A stretch of DNA of 64,000 nt from the NCBI RefSeq assembly GCF_016808095.1, contig NC_068974.1:35708090-35772089 (forward strand). The letters are read 5' to 3'. The notes beneath the pieces were generated by a model. That model was not told the origin of the DNA, made no database searches, and saw nothing but the letters and a program-made list of their open reading frames with translations. This document shows positions 42,914 to 56,170 of this stretch, in pieces. Position 1 is the first letter of the stretch, and every line of letters begins with the position of its first letter. The position numbers and the translations under genes were made by a program. This DNA is from Vigna angularis. Taxonomy: Eukaryota; Streptophyta; Magnoliopsida; Fabales; Fabaceae.

Positions 42914-45401
42914 ATGGGTCAGGGGCTGAGTTGCAGAGGGAGCCATGAGCATGGCCTATTCCGTGCTGTGCAGCATGGGGACCTAGACACTGTAGCAGCT
43001 TTGTTGCACACGCACCCTTCTCTCATGAACCACACCACTGTCTATGATCACCACTCCCCTCTTCATATTGCCGCTGCTAATGGCCAGATCCAGGTACCCC
43101 TTTCTCCTTTTTCCATTTCTTCACACGCAATTTCCCAATTGGGTATTCGCTTTCATTCCTTCCCCTCCCCTCACCCAAAATACATCTCTCTCTCTCTCTG
43201 ATGTTCTTTTCTTTTTTTCTGCTTTTCTGCCAATTGCTGCAGGTTTTATCATGGCTTTTGGATGGATCTGTGAATCCGGATGCGTTGAATCGCCAAAAGC
43301 AGGTAACTTGACTTCAATTGAATGTGGGTTGCTTCTTTTTTTTTTTTATAAAAAAAATTCTTGGTTGCGTTTGAAAAATGTTGCTTTGCTAATGTTCATT
43401 GCGTTTTGAACGATTCAGACACCGCTAATGTTGGCTGCAATGCACGGGAAGATCGCCTGTGTGGAAAAGCTCCTCGAAGCCGGTGCTAATGTATGGGAAG
43501 TTTGAAATTTGAAAATTTCCTGTGATGCTTGCTTTTTCCAATAAAATCCCGAGTACTTGTTCTTTCACTAGAATGGATATGTTTTCTTAAAAACAAGTTT
43601 AAAAATTACAGGTGTTAATGTTTGATGCGTGCTATGGAAGGACCTGTTTGCACTATGCAGCTTACTATGGCCATTCTTCTTGCCTTAAGGCAATTCTCTC
43701 TGCTGCTCAATCTAGTCCCGTGGCTGCTTCTTGGTTGGTCCTTTTCTCTGTTTTAGCACACCCCCTGATTGATTAATTGATTCGTGTTGGTTTTTACAAA
43801 TTTAAAGAAGAAGATAATAGAATTGATTGCAGGGGGTTTGCTCGGTTTGTGAATATTAGAGATGGAAGGGGTGCAACACCATTACACTTGGCAGCCCGTC
43901 AAAGACGGCCTGAATGTGTACATATTCTATTGTACAGTGGAGCTCTTGTTTCTGCTTCAACAGGAAGATATGGGTAAGTGGTGATTGTGACAGGCTTCAA
44001 TTTGATGTGTTAATTATTCATTTTGTTTTGTGGAATAATAAATTGCTATCTGCAGCTGTCCTGGGAGCACTCCTCTTCATCTTGCAGCCAAAGGGGGGTC
44101 CTTGGATTGCATCAGGGAACTGTTGGCATGGGGTGCTGATCGCCTTCAACGTGATGCTTCTGGGTACACTCGAGTTTTAATTACTGCAATACAAACAAAT
44201 TGATTCATCTTTCTCTTCATTTGACACTTGTTTTGGTGGGCCCTCGTTTTGTATGAATCCAATTTATTGTTTGGGTTTCCTTTGGATAACCATCCACCAA
44301 TAACATAACACCAAAAGTAATTATCATAAAAGTCAACTATTCCTAACGATATGGCATCTTGGACTGGTTGATGGTGGAAAAACCTTTACTAAGTAACTAT
44401 GTGTTTAATTGAGTTCTTCTCGTTATGCCTATGGTCTTGGGGAACATTTCGGTTTAGGGAACTACTTACCTCATTTAGCAATGAGTTCTTGATAAAAATT
44501 TAACTAGTTGTATTTTGCAGTATCCTTTTAATTTCTGAATTTGCCTTAACACTTTATGTTGTGTTTAAGCAGGCGTATACCTTATGTAGTTGCTCTTAAG
44601 CACAGACACAACGCATGTGCAGCACTGCTGAATCTTTCGTCTGCTGAGCCTCTTGTATGGCCATCATCATTGAAGGTGATCAGTGAGCTTAATCCAGACG
44701 CCAAAGAGCTATTAGAGCAGGCCCTGATGAACGCAAACAGGGAAAGGGAGAAAAACATATTGAAAGGGAGTGATTACTCTCTTCCATCTCCAGCACACTC
44801 TGATGGGATAGATGACAGCATTTCTGAGGTAATTAGACACCCTTTGAATTCACGCTAACTTTTTGGAGTTTGCTGTTATTTTTTTACATGTGTAAATTGG
44901 ATTAAATTAGGGAAACATAAGGACAGAAGTCTAATTATTTTGATATTTTTGTTTTGTAAAAAGTAGCTGCCTTCTAAATGAATTTTGATAATTCAGGTTA
45001 GTGAGACGGAGTTATGTTGCATCTGCTTTGAGCAAGTGTGCACAATTGAGGTGCAAGACTGTGCTCACCAGATGTGTGCACAATGCACACTAGCCCTGTG
45101 TTGTCACAACAAGCCTAACCCATCTACTTCTCGTATTGTCCCACCAGTTTGTCCATTCTGCAGAAGCAGCATAGCAAGATTGGTGGTTGTGAAAAAAGAA
45201 AGCTCTCATGACATCGATCAAGATGGTGTTGACATTACTTGTTCCAAGCCTAGCAAGTCAAGGAAAACCCGAAACATGAACGAGGGTGGCAGCAGCAGCA
45301 TCAAGGGACTATCAAGTGTGAACTCATTTGGAAAGATGGGTGGCCGCAGCTCCGGAAAAATTGCTGCTGAAAATGAGTGGGAAGATGATAAACAACAGTG
45401 A
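42914..45401 (+). CDS. XBAT31: Ankyrin-RING E3 ubiquitin ligase, XBAT31-like (XB3 family)
   Basis: Eight exons: 42914-43093, 43243-43302, 43419-43490, 43612-43733, 43833-43973, 44056-44163, 44573-44828 and 44997-45401. All introns are GT-AG, the frame is continuous, and the product has 447 residues (Arabidopsis XBAT31 about 456). Ankyrin repeats fill about residues 45-290, with motifs such as TPLMLAAMHGK, RTCLHYAAYYGH, GATPLHLAARQRR and GSTPLHLAAKGG. A C3HC4 RING lies at 320-369 (C320, C323, C335, H337, C340, C343, C365, C368). XB3-family ligases bind substrates through ankyrin repeats and ubiquitinate them. The N-terminus MGQGLSC offers Gly2 for myristoylation and Cys7 for palmitoylation, as reported for rice XB3 membrane binding. 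A preceding in-frame GTG is not used as start. Confidence 0.95.
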
Positions 45402-48119
45402 TACGATGCTGTTCTTGGTATGGTGCTTGTGCTTATCCAAAAATAGTTATTATCGGATATGGTAACAAGTTGCTTGACCAGCAAGGCAAAATAAAAAAAA
45501 TATGAATAGTAAAGGAGAAATGTTGATTTTATTATCGGAAACTAAGCAAAGTGAGTGAGACTGATGTTCAGTGTGGTTGGAGAAAGAAGGAGGTGCATGT
45601 CATGTTGTAAATTGGAATATTATCATTATTGTTACTTGAGAAAGAAGAAGCATCGCCAGCATCGATGGTTTTGGGCGTCGTGATTGAAGTGAGAAATTCT
45701 TTTTCTCAAAAATAGGAGTCTAAGATCATATGAAAATGTAATGTGTATTTGCTTCTGATTTGTTTCTTTATACCGAAATTGGCAATAAAATAGAGAAGGC
45801 AAGTGTCTGGACTTGGTGTTAATTGGTTGGCATGTGATTATGTCTGCGGAACCTGAATAATTTTATTGTGCACTCACTGCACAAGAGGAACCTTACAATT
45901 AATATAACACAATCCGGACAAGTTCATGTGTCAGGATCACTTGCACCTCATTGGCCTTTACACAACAAGTTGAGGGGCAGAATTAGCATCATTGGTGCAA
46001 TAACTCTGAATACTGATTACCATCAACAACTGTATTGTTCTAATAATTTTGGACTGAAATAGACACCTACTGTCAGTAAGCACAAAAGTAGGATGAAAAG
46101 TCGTGTCGTGCATTCCCTTCATCATAATCAACACATCAATCCCACCCCAGAGAAAATTACATAACAAAATAACCTTTCATTTGCATAGATTTCTACTAAC
46201 AGAAATTATGACTATCACATCATTGATTGGTACTTTAATCACTTCAACATGTGATTGCAGTTTAAATTTCTGGAACACGTTAAATGAATTTTAATACCAG
46301 TTTGGAATCAGATCTTAACCTTTTACTGAATCATACTTCTTGTGTACCCAATAAGAATTTATCAGCATAACTGAGTATTAACAAGCCAAATATATGAAAC
46401 TAGCCTGAATTTAGTATCTTTTCATAGTTATGTTACTTCATTATATGTATAAGAAAAGCATATTTCAATATATGAGCAGATGTGTTTTTAAACAATAATC
46501 ATGTAAGACTGGTATACTATAATGCAGACATAAGCATTGGTTTGTGGTGTACCTGCACGAATAACTACAATAATGGGTCACCATCACATGCGCCATTGTT
46601 GTTTGGTTGCTGCTGCTCACAATAAGAAAACAATAATTAAGAATCTCGTAATCTTCCCATTTGGATCGAAATCGAAGGGGTTGCATATTCACATGAATCT
46701 GAGAGGTGGAAACGTGACAGGTATGACATGAAAACCAATAATACTCAAAAGGAGAGGTGCGATGTGTTGATCGTATACAGCAATCAATTCGATCCATCAA
46801 TATCCAAATTTCCAAAAAGTACGTTCAGCCATCAGAAAATCATATAAATCTGCCATTGAATTTTTCACTGTTTTGGAAATTTGTTATGGGATCACTTATT
46901 GCAGACAAATATACCTGCTCTTATTTGTTGTTTATTGATAGGAAAAGAAGAGAAAAATTATTTTTATAAAAAGGTAAGACTTGTGTTTATTTTTAAAATT
47001 TTATTATGTTATTTAGATTTTAAAAATAATTTTTTTATCTATTATATTTTCGGTGAATGGATCCCAACCTTCAACCGTACGTCATCATACCAGTAATGAC
47101 GTGTCGCAGAGAAATGTTCCCGAGAAAATGTGGATGCATTGGACATCTAAAACTGCATTGCAAAATTATTCATAATTACATGGGTGAGTGAGTATCACGA
47201 TTGCATCACAATATTAACAATATTGTATAATTTGAATTTAATATTTTAAAATTTATATTTTATTATTTAATTTATTGAGTTCCTTAAATTTGAGTAAATG
47301 TTAAGTTGGTCAAAGTTTTTAAATTATGAATTTATACTAAATTAAATTTTTTAATAAAAGAATATTTTTGTTTTGAATAACCGATATAAATATAATGAAA
47401 CTTGTATAATTTTAATATTAATTATTACAATAAATTATAATTTTATATAATTTTCCATTAAATTTTAATAACATGATATCATATTAAAAATAAAATTTAA
47501 AATTTAAAACATGTTTAAAAACATATAAATATTAAAATGTAAATTTAAATCGGATGAAATATTCATAAAAAATTTAACTTTTTATCTTAATCTGATAATA
47601 ATTATCTATTTTACTTAATTTTATTTATCTATCAGTTTGTTTATTTAAATTTTATGGTGTGCTAAAATTTATGTTGAATTTCTTTTTATTAAATCATAAA
47701 CCTTTTTTTCTCAGTCCTACGCCATTTTGTTTGATTTTTGCTTGGTTTATATAAGCAACTTTTTATATACCTTTTTCGTTTTAAACTTTTTATGAAAATT
47801 TCTAATATTATTTTTGCTTTAAGAAAGTCTAATGACGTACTAACTAAATTTACTATCATCACAATAGTGTTTCAATATTAAGAAATTTTTCTTGAAAATT
47901 TACTTGGAAACACATTATTTTAACATTTATCATCTTCATAATAAATGATTATTCATACAAATTTTATTAAGTTTTAATTCTTCAAGAGTCAGTATATTAT
48001 AATTGAAACCTTTGTGATATATTTGTCAAACTAATTTAGAAATCCATCCTTTATATTTCCACAATAAAACAATAGTTTATAATCTTCTTTGAAAGATGCA
48101 TTTAGAATGAAATAAGGAA
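45402..48119. other. Intergenic DNA downstream of the XBAT31 gene
   Basis: The first ~400 bases probably hold the 3'UTR; several AATAAA-type signals occur near 45490 and 45785. 45860-47200 is of mixed composition with short, unrecognised open frames on both strands. After 47200 the DNA is AT-rich and featureless. Confidence 0.55.
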
Positions 48120-49007
48120 GGGTGTTGCTCCCTCCACCACCCCAAGTGCTCATGCACCTTCCCACTATTTTCTTTTATTCCCAAAATACTTTACCCCTCT
48201 CAATTATTTTCTTTTATTCCAAAAATACCCTACATCTCCTCACTATATTCAACAATCTTTTTTTTTATCTCCACATTAATGGAGCATTCACATGGCTCAG
48301 ATTTAAACTTGTGATATATTGCAAAATTTTATTTACACTTTCCCTTAAATAAGTTTGATTCAATCTTATTTTCACTGTTCAATATTTTTTTTTTCTTCAA
48401 ATTACTTAATAAATGGTAAAATTTTATTCTAAATTTCTAGAAAAATGTTTATATATATGTGTGTTTTTTTTATATTTAATATCTATAATTTTTAACATTA
48501 TATTATTTTTAACTTACCGACATGTTTGACTCAAATAACTTGAATAAAGTATTTAATTTATTAGATAAATAATATAAAAATATTATTAAATACTTAAAAT
48601 ATAAAAGAAAAATTATTTGTTAAAGATTTGAAATTTATTTAGTTCTTTCGTCATTATAAAGTTAGTATATAATAATAATAATATATTATTTACTATTAAT
48701 ATTATTATGTTTATTATTTTGTATTTGTATCTAACTTTTAAGTTTATAAAATGAAAGTGGTAGAAGTACTAATATTGAAGTTTCCTCTGAATTTTATATT
48801 TTACAATATATTACAAGTTTAAATCTGAGTCATATGAATGCTGCATTGATGCAGAGAGAGAAAGAGAAAGATTGTTGAGGATAGTGGGGAGGTGTATGTG
48901 ATTTTTGGAATAAAAGAAAATAGTGGAGAGGTGTAGAGTATTTTTGGAATAAAAGAAAATAGTGAGGAGGTGCAGAAGCTCTTGGAGTGGTGGAGGGAGC
49001 AACATCC
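48120..49007. mobile_element. Non-autonomous Mutator-like element with long inverted ends
   Basis: An 888-base element. The ends read GGGTGTTGCTCCCTCCACCA and, inverted, GGATGTTGCTCCCTCCACCA, with inverted similarity continuing about 200 bases inward. Each arm contains a repeated TATTTTCTTTTATTCC-type subunit. The perfect 9-bp duplication AATAAGGAA flanks it (48111-48119 and 49008-49016). The ~480-base centre is AT-rich and codes for nothing. Long terminal inverted repeats plus a 9-bp duplication are the Mutator signature. It must have moved with help from an autonomous relative. Confidence 0.92.
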
Positions 49008-52000
49008 AATAAGGAAAGATCATTAGTATTTATTTATATATTTTAAAATTTTATCTGTAACTAGTTAATTATTTAAAAGTAAAAGTAGTCTAATTGATAT
49101 TAAGAATAAATATTTTATTATTCAAAGTATAAAATTTATAAATAGAAAAAAAACATGTAAATTTCATTTTAGAATAATTATATATTATTTTTCTATTTTT
49201 TCTAGATTTGAAAAGTATGTTTATCTTTAAGTAGATCAAAGTTCATATTAGAGATTTCGACGAAGAATATAACAAGTTTATTCAATTATAGATGATTTTA
49301 GATTAAATTTCTCTTTATTCATTTTTGAGTTGATTTTGGGAAACTTTAAATGCATGGGATTTAGGGTCTGTATTTGGTCTTTTTAGGATAAAGATGAATC
49401 ACTTTTATTTCAAAATCATAAAAATATGTTTAGATCATTTACAAGAATTTTTTTTATATAAGTTTAATTCTCTTATGAGAGTAGTTGAGTTAGGAGCTTA
49501 TGCTTAATCAAACAAGCCTTAATAGATAAAGAGACCTAATAAAGTTTTAATAGTATCTTAAGGTAGATTATTTAATTTTGAAGGTAACATTATTACAATA
49601 TTTCATTTTATGCATATTTTGTTTTATGTTGTCTGAAACTTGAATATTGAATGATTTGTTATATTTTGAGTAGTGAAAAATTAGAATATTTCAAATTGTC
49701 AAATTGGTTTAAAATGTTGTTATTTTAAAACAAAATATTTGATGTTAAGTAGAAGAAACGAAAATAACTCATAGTTTAAATCAATTAGACCACTATTACA
49801 TCCTACAAAATTTATGAATTATGTACCGTAGTTGGACTAGGAAAAATTCAAAATATTTGAAAATTTGAAATATTTGAACATTGGGTGAGCCAACTCATGT
49901 TGAGAGAAATTAAATTAATTGAAAACACAATAGATTTGGTCTTTGGGTGAGCCATTTCTCATTGGCTGCATTATTATGTTGAAACTCTCATGTTTTTCAT
50001 TAGGCGAGCATTTTTTTCTGGAGCTAGCTAGTTTTTGGTAGAATAGGTTTTCGATTACACAAACAATGTTTTTGACTATGTAAGACAATGTTTTAAGTTT
50101 TCTAAAAGATATATTTTTAAGTGTTAAAATTGTTTATTTTACATCAAATTATCATATTAATGATCAATATATTGAGTTGAATGTTATTAAAGGTGATAAA
50201 TGGTGAATAATTGAATTGAGATGAAATGTACATGAATCAACGTGTATAAGGTTATGATTGATATAACATGTGTTATGTGGTGAACATAGTTATTTTCAGG
50301 AAAGAAATATTATGTTGAGATGATTAAATTATGTATTGAATTTCAGATTTTGGAGAAGATGATTTTAACTTTATTGATATTGGTTCCTATGACCTTGTTT
50401 GCAGTGTAAAAAATAATTGTGTTCGGTAAATTAAGGAGATTTGTCCAGCCATATGAGATGACTAAGTTCTTATAACTTTGTTGCATTATTGAAGGTAGAT
50501 TGACATATATGCAAGAGAGTGTAATGAGAAGAGTGGAGGAAAGGGGGTCAATGGCTGTTCTGCAGGATCCCACAACATTGAACAACAAACATTAAAAGTC
50601 GAAACCTGTGAACTCAGAACCAAACATAGGATCAGTGAAGCACAAGAAGCTTGTCCACACAAACATATGCATCTGCAAGTGAGTCAAAGCATCTGTAACC
50701 GTACCCTGATGCATTGCATTATCTGCCTGCAACTCATGGACTGAGAGGGTGTAATGTAATAGTCTTATTCACAACTAATCACTGTTCTTCCTTAATGCTT
50801 TGAGCTAATCAATATAAGAGGGATTTTCTTCTTTCTATTTTCATTAAAACCTCTCCTTCAACTGCATCAAATTCACCAATGGAGGAATGCTCAACTACTA
50901 TTTCAGTACACACATAATATGAATCATAATTAAGTGTCCTAGACATTTCAATCTCTTCATTTTTTTCATTGTGTATAAATGTTACTTTTATACACTATGT
51001 AATCGATACTAGTTTAAGAACCAGCATTTAAAATTAGTAAAGATGATTTTTAAATATGAATTAGAATTTTGGCTTTTTTAATTCTAATTTTACTATCTCT
51101 CTAAATTTTCTTTCCGCCTTCTTTTTATGATTCTGAATTCGTTTCGCATTTCTTTCTTCAGTTGTTTTGACAGCAGAGATTATGATGAACAGATCATATT
51201 ATGTTTTTGAATAATTCTTTTTCGGGCCTATGGTTCGTTTTTTCTTTCTGGGTTGCATGCATGTAGTTTCTTGCATGCATCTACCATTTGAGCTTTGGAT
51301 TTATATCTGTTAATTTTATATTGATACGTTTTGTTTATAAATTAAAATATCTGAGTAACTTAAGACTTTCTTAATTTTGCTTGAGCGGGTTGTTTTTCGA
51401 AAAAGTATTCAAGCATAAGTTTGATGAATTATTATTATTATGGTTTTAAATATGATGTTAGATTTTGTGGTGGAATTAAAAGATAATGATTTTCGTTGGA
51501 TTTGATTGAAATTATTGAATTGAAATGATTACTGGGTATAACTGGTTGATAAAGTATGAGATGTTTATGGTAGCTTTGTTAATAATGTGCCACTCAAGAG
51601 ACCTTATTTATTATAGAGAGTAAGTATTTGAGTCATTGAATGTCTATATTTATAAACACCTTTTTCTCCTGAAACATGATTATTAGTATCAAAACATGCA
51701 CTAGAGGCTTGTTACAGTAGATTCCTCCACAAAATTATTTATTGGAAACTCGAGGAATATTGTATTGTATGTCCTAAGAACCTGACTAACATAGTCACAT
51801 ATATGTTAAATATGAATCACAGTCACACAGGGAAGCATAAATTTGCGTTAATGGCCAAATTAAAAGGACGAAAAATGAAGGCATATTCTGTTCTAGTCAT
51901 GTCAGTGTATCACATGACCTTTCTGAGTAATCGCTGCGTTCGGAGACAGAAAACAGGATCATTGGTACTGCTTTTCTGAAACCCCGCAGGTACATACCAA

Positions 52001-54629
52001 AACCTCAGCAAAACAATAAAATAAATAAAAAAGTAATGATTCTTTTCACCGACCTGTTGTTTGTGTCTAAATTTGACGAATAAATCAACTGGAAGATGTT
52101 GTTAGGGAACCAGAAAGTAACGTGTTGAGTGACGTTGACCACAAGCTCTGTCACAATTTCTTCACATTCAGTGGCTCTAACCCCAGAGCACATCATCCTT
52201 CAACCCATAACATCAATAAGCAGATTGATCGAAGAAAACGAAAAAGGGTTTGAGAAAGCTCCAACCTTGTAGCGGACACGAAACGAAATGAATTGTATTC
52301 GTAAGAAAAAATGATGTAGTGATTCACCCAGACCAGACCCACAACCTTTGCAATAATTGTTGAGAGAAAAATAGACCGACCACTGAAATTAGAGAGGGAA
52401 AAAAATGAAGGGAAGATTATAGGGTGATGCGTTGAGGTGAAAATTCCAAAAGTGAAGGAAGGTAAAAGGGTACCCGTGGATCCATGTTTGGCTCTGTTCT
52501 TGTCATATAGCTTTTCAAAATTATATTTGAGTGAGAAGGGCACCTCAGTGTCAGATTCCAACATAGGAATCGTCATTTTCTATTCGATTTCCTGCTGCGG
52601 ACCCAAAGTTTGATCATCACACCGGTCAAAAGGGTGACTTTCATTTTATATTCACTGGTCTGGGAAAGAAACTACACCAAGAAAAAACAGATATGTTTAT
52701 GGTGTTTCATAAATGAGAAAAAAAGTACTCCTTTGTTCATTATTTGGTATGGGTGATTAAATAATAGTAGGTATTTGTGGGATTGATTTCTGATAATATG
52801 TTAGAAAGGTTTAAATAATTTGTTATGATTATTATGAGGATGTAGCTTGCTTGTGGAGATTATTTAATAAACTGTTAATTTACTTTTCTGTCCTACATTT
52901 AAATATTCAAATAATTTTATTTATTATTATTTTTAAATACAATTAATATTGGAAATCAATAAATAATATTTTTAATGTTTAATATTTTTAAGAAATAATC
53001 TTTATTATTTTTTAACTAATGAGTTATAATAAAAATATTTATATTTTAAAAGATATATTAAATAAATAATAGATTCATTATAACATATCTTATTTTAGGC
53101 ATAATTACTCGTCTGGTTTCAAGTTTGATATGAAAATATGAAGTCTCTTTTGCTTTTTGTTTCAATTGCATCTCCAAATTTTTTAAAACGTTTTAATTGG
53201 GTTCTTTTTTGTTAATGTTAAAATCGTTAACATCTAAATGATTAGATATCTTTATTTAACACATGATATGCACGTGACACTATTATTTTCTAAGGTGAAA
53301 TTCGTTTGATGTCCTCCCCACATAGATAATACTTTGTACTCTCTTTTTTTTCCTCTCCAAAAATTCTCCTATAACCTCTAACCCCCTCCCTTTCCATCTC
53401 TTCTTTTCTCCTAAATCACTTTTCATTCCTTTTCACCCACCACTTCTCCATTCTCCATCTCCTTCAAGACCTCTGATCACGTCTCTTCTGACAAGCCACT
53501 GTCGCCACCGTACCAAGGCTTTGTAGCACACGATTGAAGAAGTTGTCAATGCCATCTTCCCTCTCATATTCTCTTTGTTTTGATAGTCCAATTGGGTGTT
53601 GGAAGTATGATCAATTTTATACTATGTATGAGTGTGTGAGGCGTGGGTGTGTTAGAAATTGGAGATAGTTCTCGATTTGTCTTTGTGATTGATAAAAAGC
53701 TGTGAATTTTTCTTTTCTTTTGTTGATGCAGAGGGAAAATGGGATAGGGAAAGGAACTAATTTAAAGGGCGATTCCTTGTTGAATTTACTTGAATCCCTT
53801 CAATTTCCTTAACGATGAAGAAATGAGTTATGTCGTGGAGTGTCAAATAGACAACAAAACTCATGACAACGTTCGCAATTAAACACTCAAATCGACAACA
53901 AAACTCACAAAAATACAAAGAAACTTTTTTTGTATTTCTATCAAACTGTTAGTATGCAACAAAATTTTCACACAGAGTATATACAATTGTCAATACTAGA
54001 TTTCATTCTCATGCATTCACAAACAACTCATTTTCATAAAAGTTAAAATCAACTAATTTGTTTACTCAAATCCTATTCATAGTGATTTTAAGCCTATGAT
54101 AACTCATCAAAGTCCAATCTCTTGAATGATCAATAAGTAACCATGCATTAAGTTCAAGAGTCTTAAGATTACTATCTTTAGACACAAGCTTCATCAGGTA
54201 TTCAATTTTAGTTCTAGGTTCAAAAAATATTTTTCAACACCTCAAAAATCAATTATCAAGCTATGGATGGCCAAACCAAAGCAAATATTATGCATAAAAA
54301 ATCAAATACTAACATAGAAATGAAAATCATATGTATTAACAACACAAATTACACAAGAGTTCATTTTATTATATCTAATCTCAATAAATAGGTTTAGCTC
54401 TCCATGGTAGAGAACCTAGGGTTTACAAATAGAAGAGATAAGAAAGAAATTAAAACCAAAGGGAAGAGGAAAGCCATTTTTCCAACTAAGTAGATGCTCA
54501 AAGCTTCATTTGTGCTTCCCATTCGCATCCACAGCCCATCCTTCTATCCCACCCCAAAAGGGGGAAAACCATCACGAATGGAGGAGAAGACCCAAGGAAG
54601 AGTGGGAGAGCTTCCAAACACCCTTAGCA
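49008..54629. other. Intergenic DNA with one unexplained minus-strand open frame
   Basis: Mostly AT-rich without supported genes. Composition is more mixed at 50540-50900 and 51830-52700. The latter holds a minus-strand open frame described separately. A pair of inverted RY-type motifs (GCATGCATG and TGCATGCAT) lies at about 51255-51281. From about 53096 a degenerate large element seems to begin. Confidence 0.5.
52193..52576 (-). CDS. Unrecognised possible exon or small gene (doubtful)
   Basis: An open frame of 127 codons from ATG at 52576. The first ~35 residues (MTIPMLESDTEVPFSLKYNF, then EKLYDKNRAKHGST) have a balanced, protein-like composition. After a potential GT donor near 52471 the frame becomes hydrophobic and pyrimidine-derived, like intron read-through. 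It could be the first exon of a small gene or a fragment of an old one. I do not recognise the family and could not connect further exons; a second short open frame at 52005-52196 on the same strand cannot be joined with confidence. Confidence 0.2.
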   Translation of the reverse strand: MTIPMLESDTEVPFSLKYNFEKLYDKNRAKHGSTGTLLPSFTFGIFTSTHHPIIFPSFFSLSNFSGRSIFLSTIIAKVVGLVWVNHYIIFSYEYNSFRFVSATRLELSQTLFRFLRSICLLMLWVEG

Positions 54630-56170
54630 TGTTGGGAATCCAAGTGTGAGTCTAAGTCCCACATTGGATAGAAATGAGAAAGTAGAGCAGTATATAAAGA
54701 TGAAAGACTCATTAACTCATTGTCTTAAGGTTTTGGGTAAAGAGTGGTTTCGATCCCTTACACACATACACATAGATCTCCACACTGGTAAGATATTGTC
54801 CGCTTTGGGTCAAGCCCTCACGGATTTGCTTTTGGTACCACTCCAAAAGGCGTCTTACCAATGGAGGTATCTTATGTGTATATAAATCCATGTCTATCTC
54901 TTATTTTATCCGATGTGGGACTTTGTTTGTACCCAACATAGCAACCTCCAAAAGTCTCTCTCAAACACCCACAAGTGATTTCTACTTGTGCAAGTTAGGA
55001 ATCTCTCCTAGCCCTCACAAGAAGCATGATTAAATACTCACTTCTTTACATGTCAGCGCTTAGCGTCGTCTTAGTACCGTTGGATGCCATTAGATAAAAC
55101 GCGATAGGGACTCTTGTCAAACCATCGCTCAACGCCGTTGGCCACCGCTTAGCCAACCTTTGACCACTGCTCAACATAAGGTTCCCTGCAACATTGTCTA
55201 TTCCCGATGTTAGTAGTGTTAGGCGCAATTCTGGTGTCGCCCATTGCAAGTATTTACTCCAATTTTTCATCTTTTTTTGTTGAGTTATGCTTCCTTGAGG
55301 TTTAGCTTGTTATCCTCCACTACAATTGCTTCCTATCCACTTATTTCAAACACTTAAAAGGAGATTAAAGATAAAACAAAAAAACTAAAACATAACAAAT
55401 AACAAAAACAAGACAAACTTGAGAAATAAACAAGATAAATGCTATGAAAGAGATGATTTTATTCTCAAAACTTAACCCAAATAAAAAGTAGAAAATAATG
55501 TTATTAGTAGGTGAGCATGAAGAAGTGTCTTGTGAGATGTTTGATAATGATAGATTGGACGGGTTAAAGATGACAGTAATATTGGAAGGAATGACTAATG
55601 ACCTCTCATGAATATGTAAATTGTTTGGTGTTATTTTTTTATTCATTTATGTAATTTTCTTTTTATTTTTCATTTGCGTTGAAGGATTGAGGTATATGCG
55701 TTGGCACTAAAGATGCATGGTTATTGAGGTAAAAGAGTAATCAAAATAATGGTGGTATGAGAGGGTGAAGATTAAGATTATTGTGTTGTCGCAGTGTTAC
55801 AGAGAAAGAAAACCCTAAAAGGTATGGTGGGTGAGTAATGTGAGGAAATGGGAGGAGGATGGGAGTGTTGTCTATATGTTGGGATGAGTCTCCCTAGTTG
55901 GATTGAAGGATGAGAAGAAGATGATGGTTGGAAGTGATGAATAATGTGAGGATGAAGTTGTTAAGATAGTGATGGTGGGTGAAAGAAGAAAATAGATTGA
56001 TTGAAGTATTTTAAGTAAAATTTCATGTTAAAAAATTCGATGCATCCATCATTTGTCCCTAAATCATGCCTAATCAACGTTAATGATTTTAATGACATCA
56101 ATTAAAAAAATACTTTATTAAAACAAATTAACAAATTTTGAGATGTTGAAGGGGTGAGTTTAATCATTCT
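53096..56170. mobile_element. Possible degenerate ~3-kb element with inverted ends
   Basis: The left segment near 53165-53245 (CATCTCCAAATTTTTTAAAA, then TTGTTAATGTTAAAATCGTT) resembles the inverted right segment near 56070-56155 (CATCTCAAAATTTGTTAATT, then CATTAAAATCATTAACGTT), perhaps 70% alike by eye. Internal flanks are pyrimidine-rich on the left and purine-rich on the right, consistent with further inverted symmetry. No target duplication was found and no transposase is recognisable. A solo LTR sits inside, so this would be the older insertion. Boundaries are approximate. Confidence 0.35.
54630..54938 (+). mobile_element. Solo LTR of a small LTR retrotransposon
   Basis: A 309-base segment with ends TGTTGGG...CCCAACA, flanked by a perfect 5-bp duplication TAGCA at 54625-54629 and 54939-54943. 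Just inside, AAGTCCCACAT and ATGTGGGACTT form a second inverted pair. A TATA-type promoter TATATAAAG lies at 54691-54699, giving the orientation. No second LTR, primer site or polypurine tract adjoins it, so it is best explained by recombination between two LTRs that removed the interior. The 79-codon frame inside is incidental. Confidence 0.92.

Noticed and set aside
46465..46815. 116-codon minus-strand open frame as a gene
   Set aside because: Cys/His/Ser-rich composition without a regular metal-binding pattern or any recognised family.
54646..54885. 79-codon open frame
   Set aside because: It lies wholly inside the solo LTR and is incidental.
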